This document shows, one piece after another, positions 38,607-49,800 of a stretch of 64,000 bases of DNA. Made by a program: the position numbers and the translations under genes. Under the pieces are notes generated by a model, which was given only the letters and a program-made list of their open reading frames with translations, ran no database searches and was not told the DNA's origin. The stretch is from UBA6168 sp964508135. GTDB taxonomy: Bacteria > Bacteroidota > Bacteroidia > Chitinophagales > Saprospiraceae. The stretch lies in NCBI GenBank assembly GCA_964508135.1, contig CAZDSU010000028.1:1-64000 (forward strand). The letters run 5' to 3'. Positions within the stretch are counted from its first letter, which is position 1. Each line of letters begins with the position of its first letter.

Positions 38607-41321
38607 CTACCTCGGCTCAAACGGCAACTCTGCCACAAACGGCAGCGAATTTTCCAAGTTCAACACAGCGGAAAATACCCCGCTGTCCTCCACGGCCAAC
38701 TCAAAACCACGGTCCTTAAACATGCGAATCATGTGCGAATTGTTGCGCAGCACGGAGGCATTGACCCGTTTGATGCCCTTGTCCCGTGCGATCTCCAGCA
38801 TGTAGTCGGTCATCATGCTGCCGAGGCCCTGGTTTTGCCACGGGTCGGCCACCAGGATGGCGAACTCCGCCGTTTCGCCCCAAGCGTCTGCGATGATGCG
38901 CACCACGCCAGCCATGTGTTTTTCCCCTTCTTCCTCGACTTCCGCAATCAACGCCATCTCCCGGTCGTAGTCAATTTGTGTGAGACGGGTCAGAAAGTCG
39001 TGCGTGACCTTCGGCTTGAAACCAAAGAACCGGAAGTACAGCGACTGGTCGGAGAGGCGCTTGAACATCCTGGCCTCCATCGGCTCGTCCTCGGGGCGGA
39101 TGGGGCGCAGGATGGCGTCCCGACCGTCCTTGAGCTGCATGTGCTTCACATATTTTTCGGGGTAAGGCGAGATAACGAGGTGCTTGTACGGGTGTTCCTT
39201 GGTGCGTGGCTGGTAGTCGTCGAGCAGGATACGGGCGTCCACCACGATGCCGCCCGTCTCGTCCACCAGGTAGGGGTTAATGTCCATCTCCCGCACTTCG
39301 GGGAAGTCCATGAGGATGTAGGCGAACTTCTGAATCACAAAGGCCAGGTCGTCAATGTCCACGCCGGGTATGCCCCGGAAGCCCTGCAATTGCTCATAAA
39401 TACGGGTGCGCTGGATGGTGCGGCGGGCCAGTGCGATGTTCAGCGGCGGCAGGCCGAAGCTGGTATCGTTGATGACCTCGACCGCCACGCCGCCCTGCCC
39501 GAAGACGATGAGCGGCCCGAAAATTGGGTCCCGATTTGCGCCAATCAGCAGTTCGTAGCGCTTCTTCTCCATTTTTTCTACCAAGACCCCAACGACGTGT
39601 GCGTCCGGCTTGTGCTTTTTTAACGAAGCGATGATGGCGTCGTAGGCTTTCTCGGCGGCTGCCTTGGTGGTGATGTTCAACTTCACGCCGCCCACGTCCG
39701 TCTTGTGCAGGGCGTCCGGCGACACGATTTTCAGCACGCAGGGGAAGCCCGTTTGCTCCGCAAATTGGCCCGCTTCTTTGGCGCTCTTCGCCACGTAATT
39801 GCCCCCGACGGGAATGCTGTAACAGCCAAGCAGTGCCTTCGCCTCGTTTTCCAACAAATAATGGCGGCCTTCGGCCAAAGCGGTGCGGATGATATGCCAG
39901 GCGGCGTCCCTTTTTGGAACAAAACGGCGGGGCGCTTCAGGCGGTGTTTCGTAAAGCAGCTCAAGGTTTCGGGTGTACTGCCACATTTGCAGGAACACGT
40001 CCACACCGCTCTCCGGGTAGCGGTAGTTGGGGATTTTGCCTTTTTCGAGGATGTTCCGTGCGTCCCAAACGTCCCGTTCGCCCATCCAGGAGGCAATCAC
40101 CGGCTTGCGGGTATGTGCGCCTGCGGCAACGAGTGCTTCGGCGGTGCCGTTGGTGTCGGTCACGGTCTGGGCGGTGAGGATGGTCAAAACGCCGTCCACG
40201 CCCTCGTCGGCGAGGCAAGCTTCCACGGCCTTGCGGTACTCGGTCGGGGAGGCGTCGCCGAGCACGTCCACGGGGTTGCCGTGGCTCCAATGTGCGGGCA
40301 GCGCCTCGCTCAGTTTCGCAAGCGTCTCCTCGGAAAGCTCGGCCAACTTGCCGCCACGGGTGGTGAGGAAGTCGGTGGCCAACACACCGGGGCCGCCCGC
40401 ATTGGTGATAATGGCGAGGCGGTTGCCCGCAGGACGGGGCTGCATGGACAGCGCCTGGGCGCAGTTGAACAACTGCGAGATGCGCTCCACCCGAACGCAG
40501 CCTGCCCGTTTGAATGCTGCCTCGAAAGCAGCGTCGTTGCCCGCAAGTGTGCCGGTGTGAGACATGGCCGCCTTGGTGCCGTCCGAGCTTTTTCCCGATT
40601 TCAAAATGATGATGGGCTTCGAGCGGGCGAAGGCCCTCGCTGCACTCATAAACTGACGGGCATTGGTCAGCGACTCCATGTAAATCAGGATGCAGGAGGT
40701 TTCCTGGTTCATGCCGAAGTAGTCAATCAGTTCCGCAAAGCCGATGTCCACCATCGAGCCAATGGAGACGAAGTGGCTGAACCCGACGTTTTGGTCGGCG
40801 GCCCAGTCGAGGATGGAGGAGCAGAGGGCGCCGCTCTGTGAAATGAAGGCGATGTTGCCCGGCAGGGCCATCCGTTTGGCGAAAGTGGCGTTCATCCCCA
40901 GCGTCGGGTTGATGATGCCGAGGCAGTTGGGGCCGACGATGCGCATTCCGTACTTGCGGCTGGTGGCCATGATGTCTGCCACCATTTTTTTGCCCTCTTC
41001 GCCCGCCTCCTGAAAGCCGGCGGAGATGATGAGCAGCCCGCCAACGCCCGCCTTGCCACACTCCTCGACCACGCCGGGGACGGATTTTGCGGGCAAAATG
41101 ATGATTGCCAAGTCAACGGGGCCGGGCACTGCGCCGATGGTCTCGTAAGCGGGGACGCCCAGCACTTCTTTGCTTTTTGGGTTCACGGGGTAAAGCCCGC
41201 CCTTGTATTCGTTGTCAATCAAGTTTTTAAAAAGGGAGTTACCCACTGTGTTTTCACGGGTGGAGGCACCGATGACGGCAATGGATTGGGGCTTGAAAAT
41301 CTTGTCGAGTTGGTGTACCAT
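38607..41321 (-). CDS. Acetate-CoA ligase (ADP-forming) / GNAT acetyltransferase fusion
   Basis: 904 aa: CoA-binding domain (about 5-130), succinyl-CoA-synthetase-like domain (about 150-460, catalytic His in AMSHTGTLAGND), ATP-grasp domain (about 480-705, DVGGVKLNITTKAAAEKAYD) and a C-terminal GNAT domain (about 735-890, NQGLGSMMTDYMLEIARDKG). This fusion is the protein-acetyltransferase (Pat/YfiQ-like) or ADP-forming acyl-CoA synthetase type. Whether the synthetase half is active is uncertain. It sits alone on the minus strand. Confidence 0.92.
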   Translation of the reverse strand: MVHQLDKIFKPQSIAVIGASTRENTVGNSLFKNLIDNEYKGGLYPVNPKSKEVLGVPAYETIGAVPGPVDLAIIILPAKSVPGVVEECGKAGVGGLLIISAGFQEAGEEGKKMVADIMATSRKYGMRIVGPNCLGIINPTLGMNATFAKRMALPGNIAFISQSGALCSSILDWAADQNVGFSHFVSIGSMVDIGFAELIDYFGMNQETSCILIYMESLTNARQFMSAARAFARSKPIIILKSGKSSDGTKAAMSHTGTLAGNDAAFEAAFKRAGCVRVERISQLFNCAQALSMQPRPAGNRLAIITNAGGPGVLATDFLTTRGGKLAELSEETLAKLSEALPAHWSHGNPVDVLGDASPTEYRKAVEACLADEGVDGVLTILTAQTVTDTNGTAEALVAAGAHTRKPVIASWMGERDVWDARNILEKGKIPNYRYPESGVDVFLQMWQYTRNLELLYETPPEAPRRFVPKRDAAWHIIRTALAEGRHYLLENEAKALLGCYSIPVGGNYVAKSAKEAGQFAEQTGFPCVLKIVSPDALHKTDVGGVKLNITTKAAAEKAYDAIIASLKKHKPDAHVVGVLVEKMEKKRYELLIGANRDPIFGPLIVFGQGGVAVEVINDTSFGLPPLNIALARRTIQRTRIYEQLQGFRGIPGVDIDDLAFVIQKFAYILMDFPEVREMDINPYLVDETGGIVVDARILLDDYQPRTKEHPYKHLVISPYPEKYVKHMQLKDGRDAILRPIRPEDEPMEARMFKRLSDQSLYFRFFGFKPKVTHDFLTRLTQIDYDREMALIAEVEEEGEKHMAGVVRIIADAWGETAEFAILVADPWQNQGLGSMMTDYMLEIARDKGIKRVNASVLRNNSHMIRMFKDRGFELAVEDSGVFSAVLNLENSLPFVAELPFEPR

Positions 41322-41429
41322 GATTTAGGTTAGTTTGATGGCATTATTTGGCAAGGCTGAAAATCGGGGCGAAATTAGGTTGGGGCGGCAGGCGGCAAAA
41401 GTGATAAAAATCAGTGGTGTGGGGGAGAA

Positions 41430-41502
41430 AAGTCAGTAGCAAGTATCTCGGATATCCCTTTCAGGGCATGACTTGCCCCAGAAAGGATTTCCGGGCTACT
41501 TA
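41430..41502. terminator. Imperfect inverted repeat after the esterase gene
   Basis: AAGTATCTCGGATATCCCTTTC faces GAAAGGATTTCCGGGCTACTT with an inner GGCATGACTTGCC stem. It lies directly after the esterase stop on the minus strand and is a plausible terminator. Confidence 0.4.
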
Positions 41503-42401
41503 CCATTCCACGCCACCAACCACGGCATCCATTCCTGCCCATTTTCAGGGTTCACCATCCCAAACCCATGCCCGCCTTTAGCCCAAAAATGCGCCTCGGC
41601 GGGTACGCCATTGCGCAAGCAAGCCTCGTAATAAAGGATGCTGTTCTCAATTTTCACCCAATCATCCTGCGCATGTACGAGGAAGGCGGGCGGCGACTGT
41701 GGTGTGACCCGAAGCTCGTTGGAGAAGCTGGCCACTTGCTGCAATGTCGGCGTTTTTCCAAGCAGGTTTTCCCGTGAACCATCGTGGCCGATGCCTTCAC
41801 GGAGGCTTACCACTGGGTAAATTAGCGCCACGAAATCGGGGCGAACGGAGGTCGGGTCGGTGCAAGTGGGGTCGGCGTTTTGGTCAAAATGGGTGGCAGC
41901 CGTAGCCGCCAAATGCCCGCCAGCGGAGAAGCCCATGATACCGATTTTGTTGGGGTTAAGTTGCCACTCCGCCCCCCGCTGCCGCACCAGCCGGATGGCC
42001 TGCTGGGCATCTTGGAGCGGAGCCAGCGACTTGTCCACGCAGTAGCGGTCACTGGGGATGCGGTATCGAAGCACGAAGGCGGTGATGCCAGCTTTCGCCA
42101 GCACTTTCGCCACTTGTGTGCCCTCGTGGTCGGTGGCCGTGCCGCTGTACCCGCCGCCTGGGCAGATAATCATGGCTGTACCATTGGGCTTGGCCGGCCG
42201 AAAGACAGTCAGTGTTGGCTCGGAAGTTTCGGTGGTGAATTCAACTTTCCAGTCGTTCACTTCGGTCTTCTCCCGGTTTTCAGCAGGCTTGGAATTTGGG
42301 ATGGGGCCAGTGCCGTAGAGCGGGAAAGCCTGCTGTGCCTGGATGTTTGCGGAGCAAAGAATCATAAAAAGGCAAATCGGAAAGAAGTTGGAAAGTTTCA
42401 T
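41496..42401 (-). CDS. Secreted alpha/beta-hydrolase, acetylxylan-esterase-like
   Basis: A 301-aa protein with a signal peptide (about 1-22). Oxyanion loop CPGGGYSGTA, nucleophile elbow GFSAGGHLA, Asp in VHAQDDWVKIEN and His in KGGHGFGMV complete the triad. The arrangement fits the BD-FAE/acetyl-esterase group that removes acetyl groups from polysaccharides. No other polysaccharide gene is adjacent. Monocistronic. Confidence 0.88.
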   Translation of the reverse strand: MKLSNFFPICLFMILCSANIQAQQAFPLYGTGPIPNSKPAENREKTEVNDWKVEFTTETSEPTLTVFRPAKPNGTAMIICPGGGYSGTATDHEGTQVAKVLAKAGITAFVLRYRIPSDRYCVDKSLAPLQDAQQAIRLVRQRGAEWQLNPNKIGIMGFSAGGHLAATAATHFDQNADPTCTDPTSVRPDFVALIYPVVSLREGIGHDGSRENLLGKTPTLQQVASFSNELRVTPQSPPAFLVHAQDDWVKIENSILYYEACLRNGVPAEAHFWAKGGHGFGMVNPENGQEWMPWLVAWNGK

Positions 42402-42448
42402 GTGCTGCTTTTATGCAAAGGTGATAAAGATTGGGGGAAAAGTGGCAA

Positions 42449-42532
42449 CCGAAAAATTCACGCTAAATTTGCCAGCTAATCCGAAAAATTCACGCTAATT
42501 TTGCCAATCAATCCGAAAAATTCACGCTAATG
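42449..42532 (+). repeat. 32-bp tandem repeat running into the ATPase start codon
   Basis: Copies at 42449-42480 and 42481-42512 and a partial copy at 42513-42532, each beginning CCGAAAAATTCACGCTAA. The period is exactly 32 bp. The last copy's CGCTAATG supplies the ATG of the AAA_14 ATPase (42530), so the ribosome-binding region is the repeat itself. Confidence 0.9.
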
Positions 42533-43660
42533 ATTCAGCGAGCCATTGCGGAGCAAATAAAAAACGACCTGACCGATTATCGAAAAATCATCCTCGTGTA
42601 CGGGCCGAGGCAGGCTGGAAAGACAACACTGGTGCGGGAGGTAATTGCCAAATTACCTTATAAATCGCTGGAAATCAATGCCGACCAGCATAAGTACAAT
42701 GACATTCTATCAAGCCGTGACTTGACGAAAATGCAGGAACTGATTGGAGGCAACGAACTCCTGTTCATTGACGAAGCGCAGAACATCCCCAACATCGGCA
42801 TCAACTTGAAGATACTGCACGACAGCCTACCCGGGCTTCGAATCATCGCCACAGGGTCATCGTCCTTCGAACTGGCCAACCAGGTGCAAGAGCCGCTCAC
42901 TGGACGAACCTGGACTTATCGGCTCTACCCCGTTGCGATACAAGAACTGGCCCCAACAATGACACCATTTGAACTGAAAGACCAGTTGGAAAACTACCTC
43001 CGCTTCGGTATGTACCCGGAGGTGTTGGGACTGAACGGGAGCGACGCCAAAATACGATACCTACGGGAGTTGTCAGGCGCTTACCTTTATAAGGACATCC
43101 TGCAACTTTCGAACATCCGACATGCCGACAAGATTGTAAAACTGTTGAAATTGCTGGCCTTTCAGGCTGGTTCGCAGGTCTCGCTGCACGAACTTGGCAA
43201 GTCCTTGGAAATGAGCCACGATACCGTCAATAGTTATATTGACCTGCTCGAAAAGGGCTTTATTGTGTTCCGATTGTCGGGGTTCAGCCGCAACTTGCGC
43301 AAAGAGGTCAGCAAGATGAACAAGGTTTTCTTTTATGATTTGGGCATCCGAAACATGCTCATCGAGAACTTCAACCCGCTCGACATGCGGCAGGACGTTG
43401 GGGCGCTTTGGGAGAACTTCCTCGTTGCGGAGCGGCGAAAAAAAGTGGAGTACCAGCGCATGTATGGCAGTACCTACTTCTGGCGGACTTATTCCGGGGC
43501 CGAGTTGGACTACCTGGAGGAGCGTGATGGCCAACTGTTTGGATTTGAGTTCAAATGGAGATCAGACAAAGCCAAGGCCCCGGCTACTTGGCTAGAAACA
43601 TATCCGAATGCTTCGTATCATTTGGTGAACAGGGAGAATTTTTTGGAGTTTGTGGTGTAG
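42530..43660 (+). CDS. AAA_14/DUF4143 ATPase
   Basis: A 376-aa protein: AAA_14 domain (about 15-150) with Walker A VYGPRQAGKTTLV and Walker B ELLFIDEAQNIP, then DUF4143 (about 190-360, ending GAELDYLEERDGQLFGFEFK). The C-terminal GAELDYLEE-FGFEFKW segment resembles a PD-(D/E)XK nuclease-like site. These proteins are common in Bacteroidota, often in multiple copies and unexplained. The start codon is embedded in a 32-bp tandem repeat and has no separate Shine-Dalgarno. Confidence 0.93.
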   Translation: MIQRAIAEQIKNDLTDYRKIILVYGPRQAGKTTLVREVIAKLPYKSLEINADQHKYNDILSSRDLTKMQELIGGNELLFIDEAQNIPNIGINLKILHDSLPGLRIIATGSSSFELANQVQEPLTGRTWTYRLYPVAIQELAPTMTPFELKDQLENYLRFGMYPEVLGLNGSDAKIRYLRELSGAYLYKDILQLSNIRHADKIVKLLKLLAFQAGSQVSLHELGKSLEMSHDTVNSYIDLLEKGFIVFRLSGFSRNLRKEVSKMNKVFFYDLGIRNMLIENFNPLDMRQDVGALWENFLVAERRKKVEYQRMYGSTYFWRTYSGAELDYLEERDGQLFGFEFKWRSDKAKAPATWLETYPNASYHLVNRENFLEFVV

Positions 43661-43810
43661 CTCGAATTACTGGCTACCGCCGATTTCCGACAAATCCCAA
43701 AATTCCGAATCCATCCCCGCTATCTTACGTTTCTTTCATGTAATTTTGGTGAAAATTCCCTCGTTTGAAGGGCAAATCAAGGTAGCTCGCAGCCGCTACT
43801 TTTTCCTTTG

Positions 43811-43818
43811 TACTTTTG
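43811..43818 (+). promoter_or_regulatory. -7 element of the 2335-aa T9SS gene
   Basis: TACTTTTG matches TAnnTTTG and lies 35 bp before the ATG at 43853. Confidence 0.4.
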
Positions 43819-43852
43819 ATTTTTTGCTTCGAGCACCGATTACAAAACTTTT

Positions 43853-46800
43853 ATGCGCATAATCCCAAGGCTCATATCCTTTGCGTTTTTTCTACTTGCC
43901 GCCCTGGCTGCCGGAGCGCAAAACTGTGGCTGTGCCGATAGCGGCAACTGCCCGCTGCAATATCCATCGAACACCAATACCCAAGTCTGTTACGATTTCA
44001 CGGATGCTTTCAACAACAACTTGGCCAGCCCCACGCAGGGCGTCTGTGGAGTGTACATCAAGTTCCGGCACGGTCGAATCGGCGACCTTGAACTCACGCT
44101 GACTTCGCCTGCCGGGCAGCAAGTGCAGCTCGTCGGCACCAACGGCAACTGCAACACTTTCACACCGCTGGCTACTTGGGACATCCTGTTCGTGCCGTGC
44201 AGCGATCCCTGCATCCCCGACACGATAGGTGCTTGCCCCTACCCCTGTGTCTTTGATGGCTGCCCAAGCCCATGCCCCTGGGGCAGCGGCACCTACAGTG
44301 GCGAGTACCACCCCTTCAGCAGTTGTTTGGAAAGCTTCAACACCGGATCCGCCAACGGCCAGTGGTGCATCGAAATCGCCAACAGCGCCATGTTCAATGG
44401 CGGCACCGTCCTCGATTTTGCAATCATCCTCTGCGATGAGTCCGGCATCCTCTGCTGTGAAGCCGACGCAGGCAACCTTCCCGACCCCAACGTGACCACC
44501 TGCATCGGCGACCCCTCTCTCGACCTCGACCTCGTGCCGAGCTACGGTGCCATCGTGCCCGACACGCTGGAGTATGGCTACACCTTCACGGTTTTTAGCA
44601 ATGGTGCGCTGTACGACCTCGACACCACCGACAACTTCACGGCCTACCCTGCTGGCAGCTACACGGTCTGCGGACTGAGCTACCTGCTCACCGACGCAGC
44701 GGCGTTGCCCGTCGTCGGCACAGCATGGACGCCCCAACTTCTCAACGATACGCTCACTGGCCCAAGTCCGCCTTTTTGTGGCGAAATTGGGCTGAACTGC
44801 GTGGTGGTGAACATCGGCGCTCCACCGCCTACCACCGTACTGCGGGACACGATTTGCGATGGGCAAACAGTCGTTTTCGATGGGCAAAACGTCAGCTCGG
44901 CAGGTACTTACGCCGATACGCTGGCCTCTTTTTTTGGCTGTGACAGCATCGTGAACCTCGTGCTAACGGTAATGCCCAACGTGACCACCAAACTGGCCGA
45001 AACCATCTGCTTTGGCGACACGGTTTGGGTAGGAAACATGCCGTTTTTCACCACAGACACCTTCACCGTTGACTTGCTGACCAGCTTCGGCTGCGACAGT
45101 GCAGTGACCCTCGAATTGACCGTTTTACCAGAAAACACCACCACGCTCAACGAAATCATTTGCCAAGGGCAAACATTTGCCGTAGGAAACATAAACTACT
45201 CAACCACAGGCACTTACGTGGACACATTGCCCTCATGGCTCGGCTGCGACAGCACCGTGACTCTGAACCTGACCGTGGTGCAAACCAGCGTGAGCATTGC
45301 ACTTCCCGACACGCTGACTTGCCTACAAACCTCGGTCGCACTGACTTCCACTGCCAGTACCTCGTTCGGCACACTGGGTTACCAGTGGACGACAATCGGC
45401 GGGACATTTGGCAGCCCGACCAACCAACCGAACGCTACGGCAACGGCCCCCGGCGACTACATCCTCACCGTGACCGCCGCAGGGTGCAGCAGCAGCGACA
45501 CGGTGACCGTGCTGCAAGACGCCGTGCTTCCCAACGCCATCCTCGTGCCTTCGGCAATGACGCTGACCTGCACCAATACCCTCATCCTGCTGAACGGCAA
45601 CAATTCAACGCCGACCAGCAATTTCAACTGGGTGTGGAATGCCCTGGGTGGCAGCCCCATCGCCAACACCAACACGCTCATCGTGACCATCAGCGAGCCG
45701 GACACCTACCGCCTCATCATCACGGACATCACCAATTTTTGTAAGGACACGGCCACCGTCGTCATCACCCAAAACACAACGCCGCCAGCGGCCAATGCCG
45801 GGCTGGACATGCAACTCTCCTGCACCATGCCGACCGTGACCCTGAACGGCACAGGTTCCACGCCCTCCAGCAGCATTTCGTTCGACTGGAGCACGATGGA
45901 CGGCAATATTTTGCCCCCCGCCAACACTGCCTCGGTGGCCGCCGATGCCCCCGGCACCTACCAACTTGTCGTGGAGGATTTGGCAAACGGCTGCCGGGAC
46001 ACCGACCTCGTTGTCGTGACCGTGGACACGCTCACGCCCAATGCCCAAATCGCATTGCCGCAAGGCGACCTGCTCAACTGCAATTACGACACCCTGACCC
46101 TCGACGGCAGCGGCTCCACCGGTTCGCAATTTGTTGTTTACCAATGGATTGGAAATATTTTCAACCAACAGGGAACGCCGATTGCGCACACCAGCACCCC
46201 CGGCATTTTTACCTTGGTGCTCAACGATACCTCCAATGGCTGCACCGATTCGACCAGCGTGACCATCGGCACGGACTTCCTGCTGCCGACTGCTGATGCC
46301 GGGCCTGACGACTCGCTGTCGTGTTCCGTGATTTCGGTGCAAATCGGTGGCAGCGGCACCTCCATCGGCCCCGAATTCACCTACGAATGGACGGCCTCGC
46401 CCGGCGGCGCTTTCCTCGACCCTACCGACCTCCCCAGCGTGTCGGTGAACGAACCGGCCAGCTACCTGCTCACCGTTACCGACACCACCAACGGCTGCAC
46501 CAACTCGAATTTCACCATCATCACCCGAAACGAAATACCGCCGGTGGCCAATGCCGGGCCGGACTACGTGCTCAACTGCACGGACACCTCCGTCATCCTC
46601 GACGCCAGCAACTCGACCATCGTGCCGTTTGCCAAATTGGTATGGTACAACTCGCAAGGTGACTCACTTTCGGACGACGTGCAGTTGACGGTTGACTACG
46701 CCGACACCTTCATTTTTTACATTGAACTTGCCTTTTGCGCAAGCTACGACACGGTCGTGGTGACGGAAGGTACTACCGCCCCTGTGGCCGACGCTGGGCC

Positions 46801-49800
46801 TGACCAACAGCTTGACTGCCAAAGCGGCCAAGCCACGCTCGACGGCAGCGGCTCGGATGCCGGGCCAGATTTCAGCTACCTTTGGACGACCATCAGCGGC
46901 AATATTTTTTCAGATGAAACAACGCCCACGCCCACGGTGGACGACGTCGGTGAGTACCTGCTCCAAGTGACGAACACGGCCTCCGGCTGCGTCAGCTTCG
47001 ACACGGCGCTGGTCTCGCTGGACACGATGGCCTGCACCCCACTCGCCAACGCCGGGGCCGATGGCCTCATCAACTGTTACTTCGCCAGCTTCTCCGACAC
47101 ACTCCAGGCCAGCGGCACGGTCGGCACGAACATCGGCTACAATTGGACGGTGATTTCGGGCAATATTTTGGACCAAAACGACCCGTTTGCGCCGAGGGTG
47201 ACGGCGGGCGAGTACGTTTTCACGGTGACCAACAACGCCTTGGGGCTGATGGCCTCCGATACCGTGCTGGTAACTGCCGACACACTGACGCCGCTGGTGG
47301 TCATTGATTCAAACATCCTCTCGCTGACCTGCCCCGAACTGGCTTCATGTTTCCCACTCGATGCCACCGGCACCTCGGTTGGGCCGCAGTACACTTACTT
47401 TTGGGAAACGGGCGTGACGGGCAGCATCTGCACCGATCCGACCCAACTCAACGCACAGGTGCAAGGTGCTGACGTGTACACCCTGACCGTCAGCAACCTG
47501 CTCAACGGCTGCCAAGCCGACGCTGCCGTGCTGGTACAGCTCCTCGACTTCCCGCCCACGGCCAGCGCCGGACTGGACTTCCAGATTCCGTGCGGCGACA
47601 CGACTGCCGTGCTCGACGGCAGCGGCTCCTCGGTGGGTGGCACGATTTACACTCACCAGTGGTCTTCTTTTGGGGGAAATATTTTGGCCAACGGCCAAAC
47701 GCTCGCACCAGAAGTGATGCCCAACAACCCCAGCGACACCTTCACGCTCATCGTCACCAACACCCTGAACTCCTGCCAGGACACCGACGCCGTGGTGGTT
47801 TTCAACCCCGTCAACTGCAACCCCGAATGCGCCGCCTCCGCTTCTGGGTCGCTCGACTGCAACAACAATTCCGTGAGCCTCCTCTCCACCGGCTCCTCCA
47901 CTGGCCCAGCTATTTCGTACCTCTGGACGAGTGCAGTGGGCAGTTTTTGCGCTCCGCAAAACACGGCCACCACCTGCGCCGACGCCCCCGGTATATACGA
48001 CTTGACCGTGACCAGAACCTACGCCAGTGGTGCCGTTTTCAGCACCACCTGCCAAGTGCAAGTGCTCGACAACAGCCAGCCGCCCATCGCTGACGCCGGG
48101 CCTGACGACGACCTCAACTGCGTGGATTTCACACTCCCGTTGAATGGCAATGGCTCCTCCACCGGCACAGAAATCACCTACCAGTGGTCAACGACGATGG
48201 GCAATTTTTGCGGCAGCACCAACGCCATCACCACTTGCGTGGACGAGCCGGGAACGTACAACTTACTGGTTGTCAACACGTTGACGGGCTGCTCCGCAAT
48301 GGACTCCGTGGTCATCGGGCTGGACACGCTGCACCCCGTCGCAGAGGCCGGGCCGCCCGACATGCTCACCTGCAACAACAACACCGTCGTGCTGAACGGC
48401 AGCGCCGTACCCGCCAACGTAAGCTATTTTTGGACGACGCCGACCGGCGACATCTGCGCCGGGGAGACGACGCCCAACCCAGTTATCTGCGATGCCGGGA
48501 CTTACATCCTCACGGTCACCATCATCGCCAACGGCTGCACCGACTCGGACGTGACCAGCGTCAGCGTTGACCCAAACCTGCCGAACCCCGACGCTGGACC
48601 GGACACAAGCTACACCTGTACGGATACCATTTTTACCCTAACCGCCACGGCCACGGGTGGCATCCTGCTCGAATACCAGTGGACGGCCACGAACGGCGGC
48701 TGCTTCATCGGCCCGACGGACACGTTGCAACCGACCGTTGCCTGTCCCGGCACGTACACCCTCACGGCCACCGACGTGGTGACGGGCTGCTCCGCAATTT
48801 CACAGATGCAGGTTTTGGATGCCACTGCTCCACCCAATTTGCAACTCAGCAACCCGCCGGGCATCACCTGCCAAAACCTCGTGGTGATGCTCGACGCATC
48901 CGGCTCATTGCCCGCAGGGCAACTCAGCTTCCAGTGGGCCACCCTGGACGGCAACTTCGTTTCAGGGCAAAACACTGCCACGCCACAGGTGGATACGGCG
49001 GGCACCTACACCGTCATGGTGACGAACCAGCTCACGCAATGCACGGCTTCGGGCAGCGTGACTGTGGGCAGGGACGCCGACATACCCGTTGCTCAATCCG
49101 GGCTGGATACGACGTTGACCTGCACCCGCAACAGCTTGATTTTAAGTGGATTAGGCTCGACAGTCGGCATGGACATCACCTACCTCTGGACGACCACAGA
49201 CGGCCAAATAATTGGCGACGAAACTAGCTTGATGCCCGAAATTGACGCCCCCGGCACCTACATCCTAACCGTTTCCGACATCAGCAACAGTTGCATGGTG
49301 CTCGATACGGTGGTCGTCACGATGGACACGCTTCAACCGACAGCTGCCATTGACGCTTCGCAAACGCTGACCATCACTTGCGCCACACAACAGGTCACGC
49401 TGCTCGGCAACTTAAGCAGCCCGCAAGGAGAATTGGATTTTCTTTGGGAAACGATGGACGGCCACATTGCCTTCGGGGCAAGCGGCCCGAACGCCACGGT
49501 TGACAGCGCTGGCACCTACCTGCTCACCGTCACCCAACAGCGCAACGGCTGCACGGACACGGCCTCCATAATTGTTTTGGAAAATCTGACGCCCCCGTCG
49601 CTTGACTTCGGCCCTGTGCCGATGCTGACTTGTGACCTGCTCACAGCACAGCTTTCGGTGCTGCCCGGTACGGCTGATTTCACGTATCAGTGGTCAGGCC
49701 CAGGCACCATACTCGACCCGACGACGGCCACGCCGACCGTTGACCAAGCGGGCGTTTTCAGCGTTACGGTGACGGACATCGTCAACGGCTGCCAGCACGA

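Noticed and set aside
42449..42532. A CRISPR-like array, because of the 32-bp period
   Set aside because: The units are directly adjacent with no spacers, only 2.6 copies exist, and no cas genes are present.
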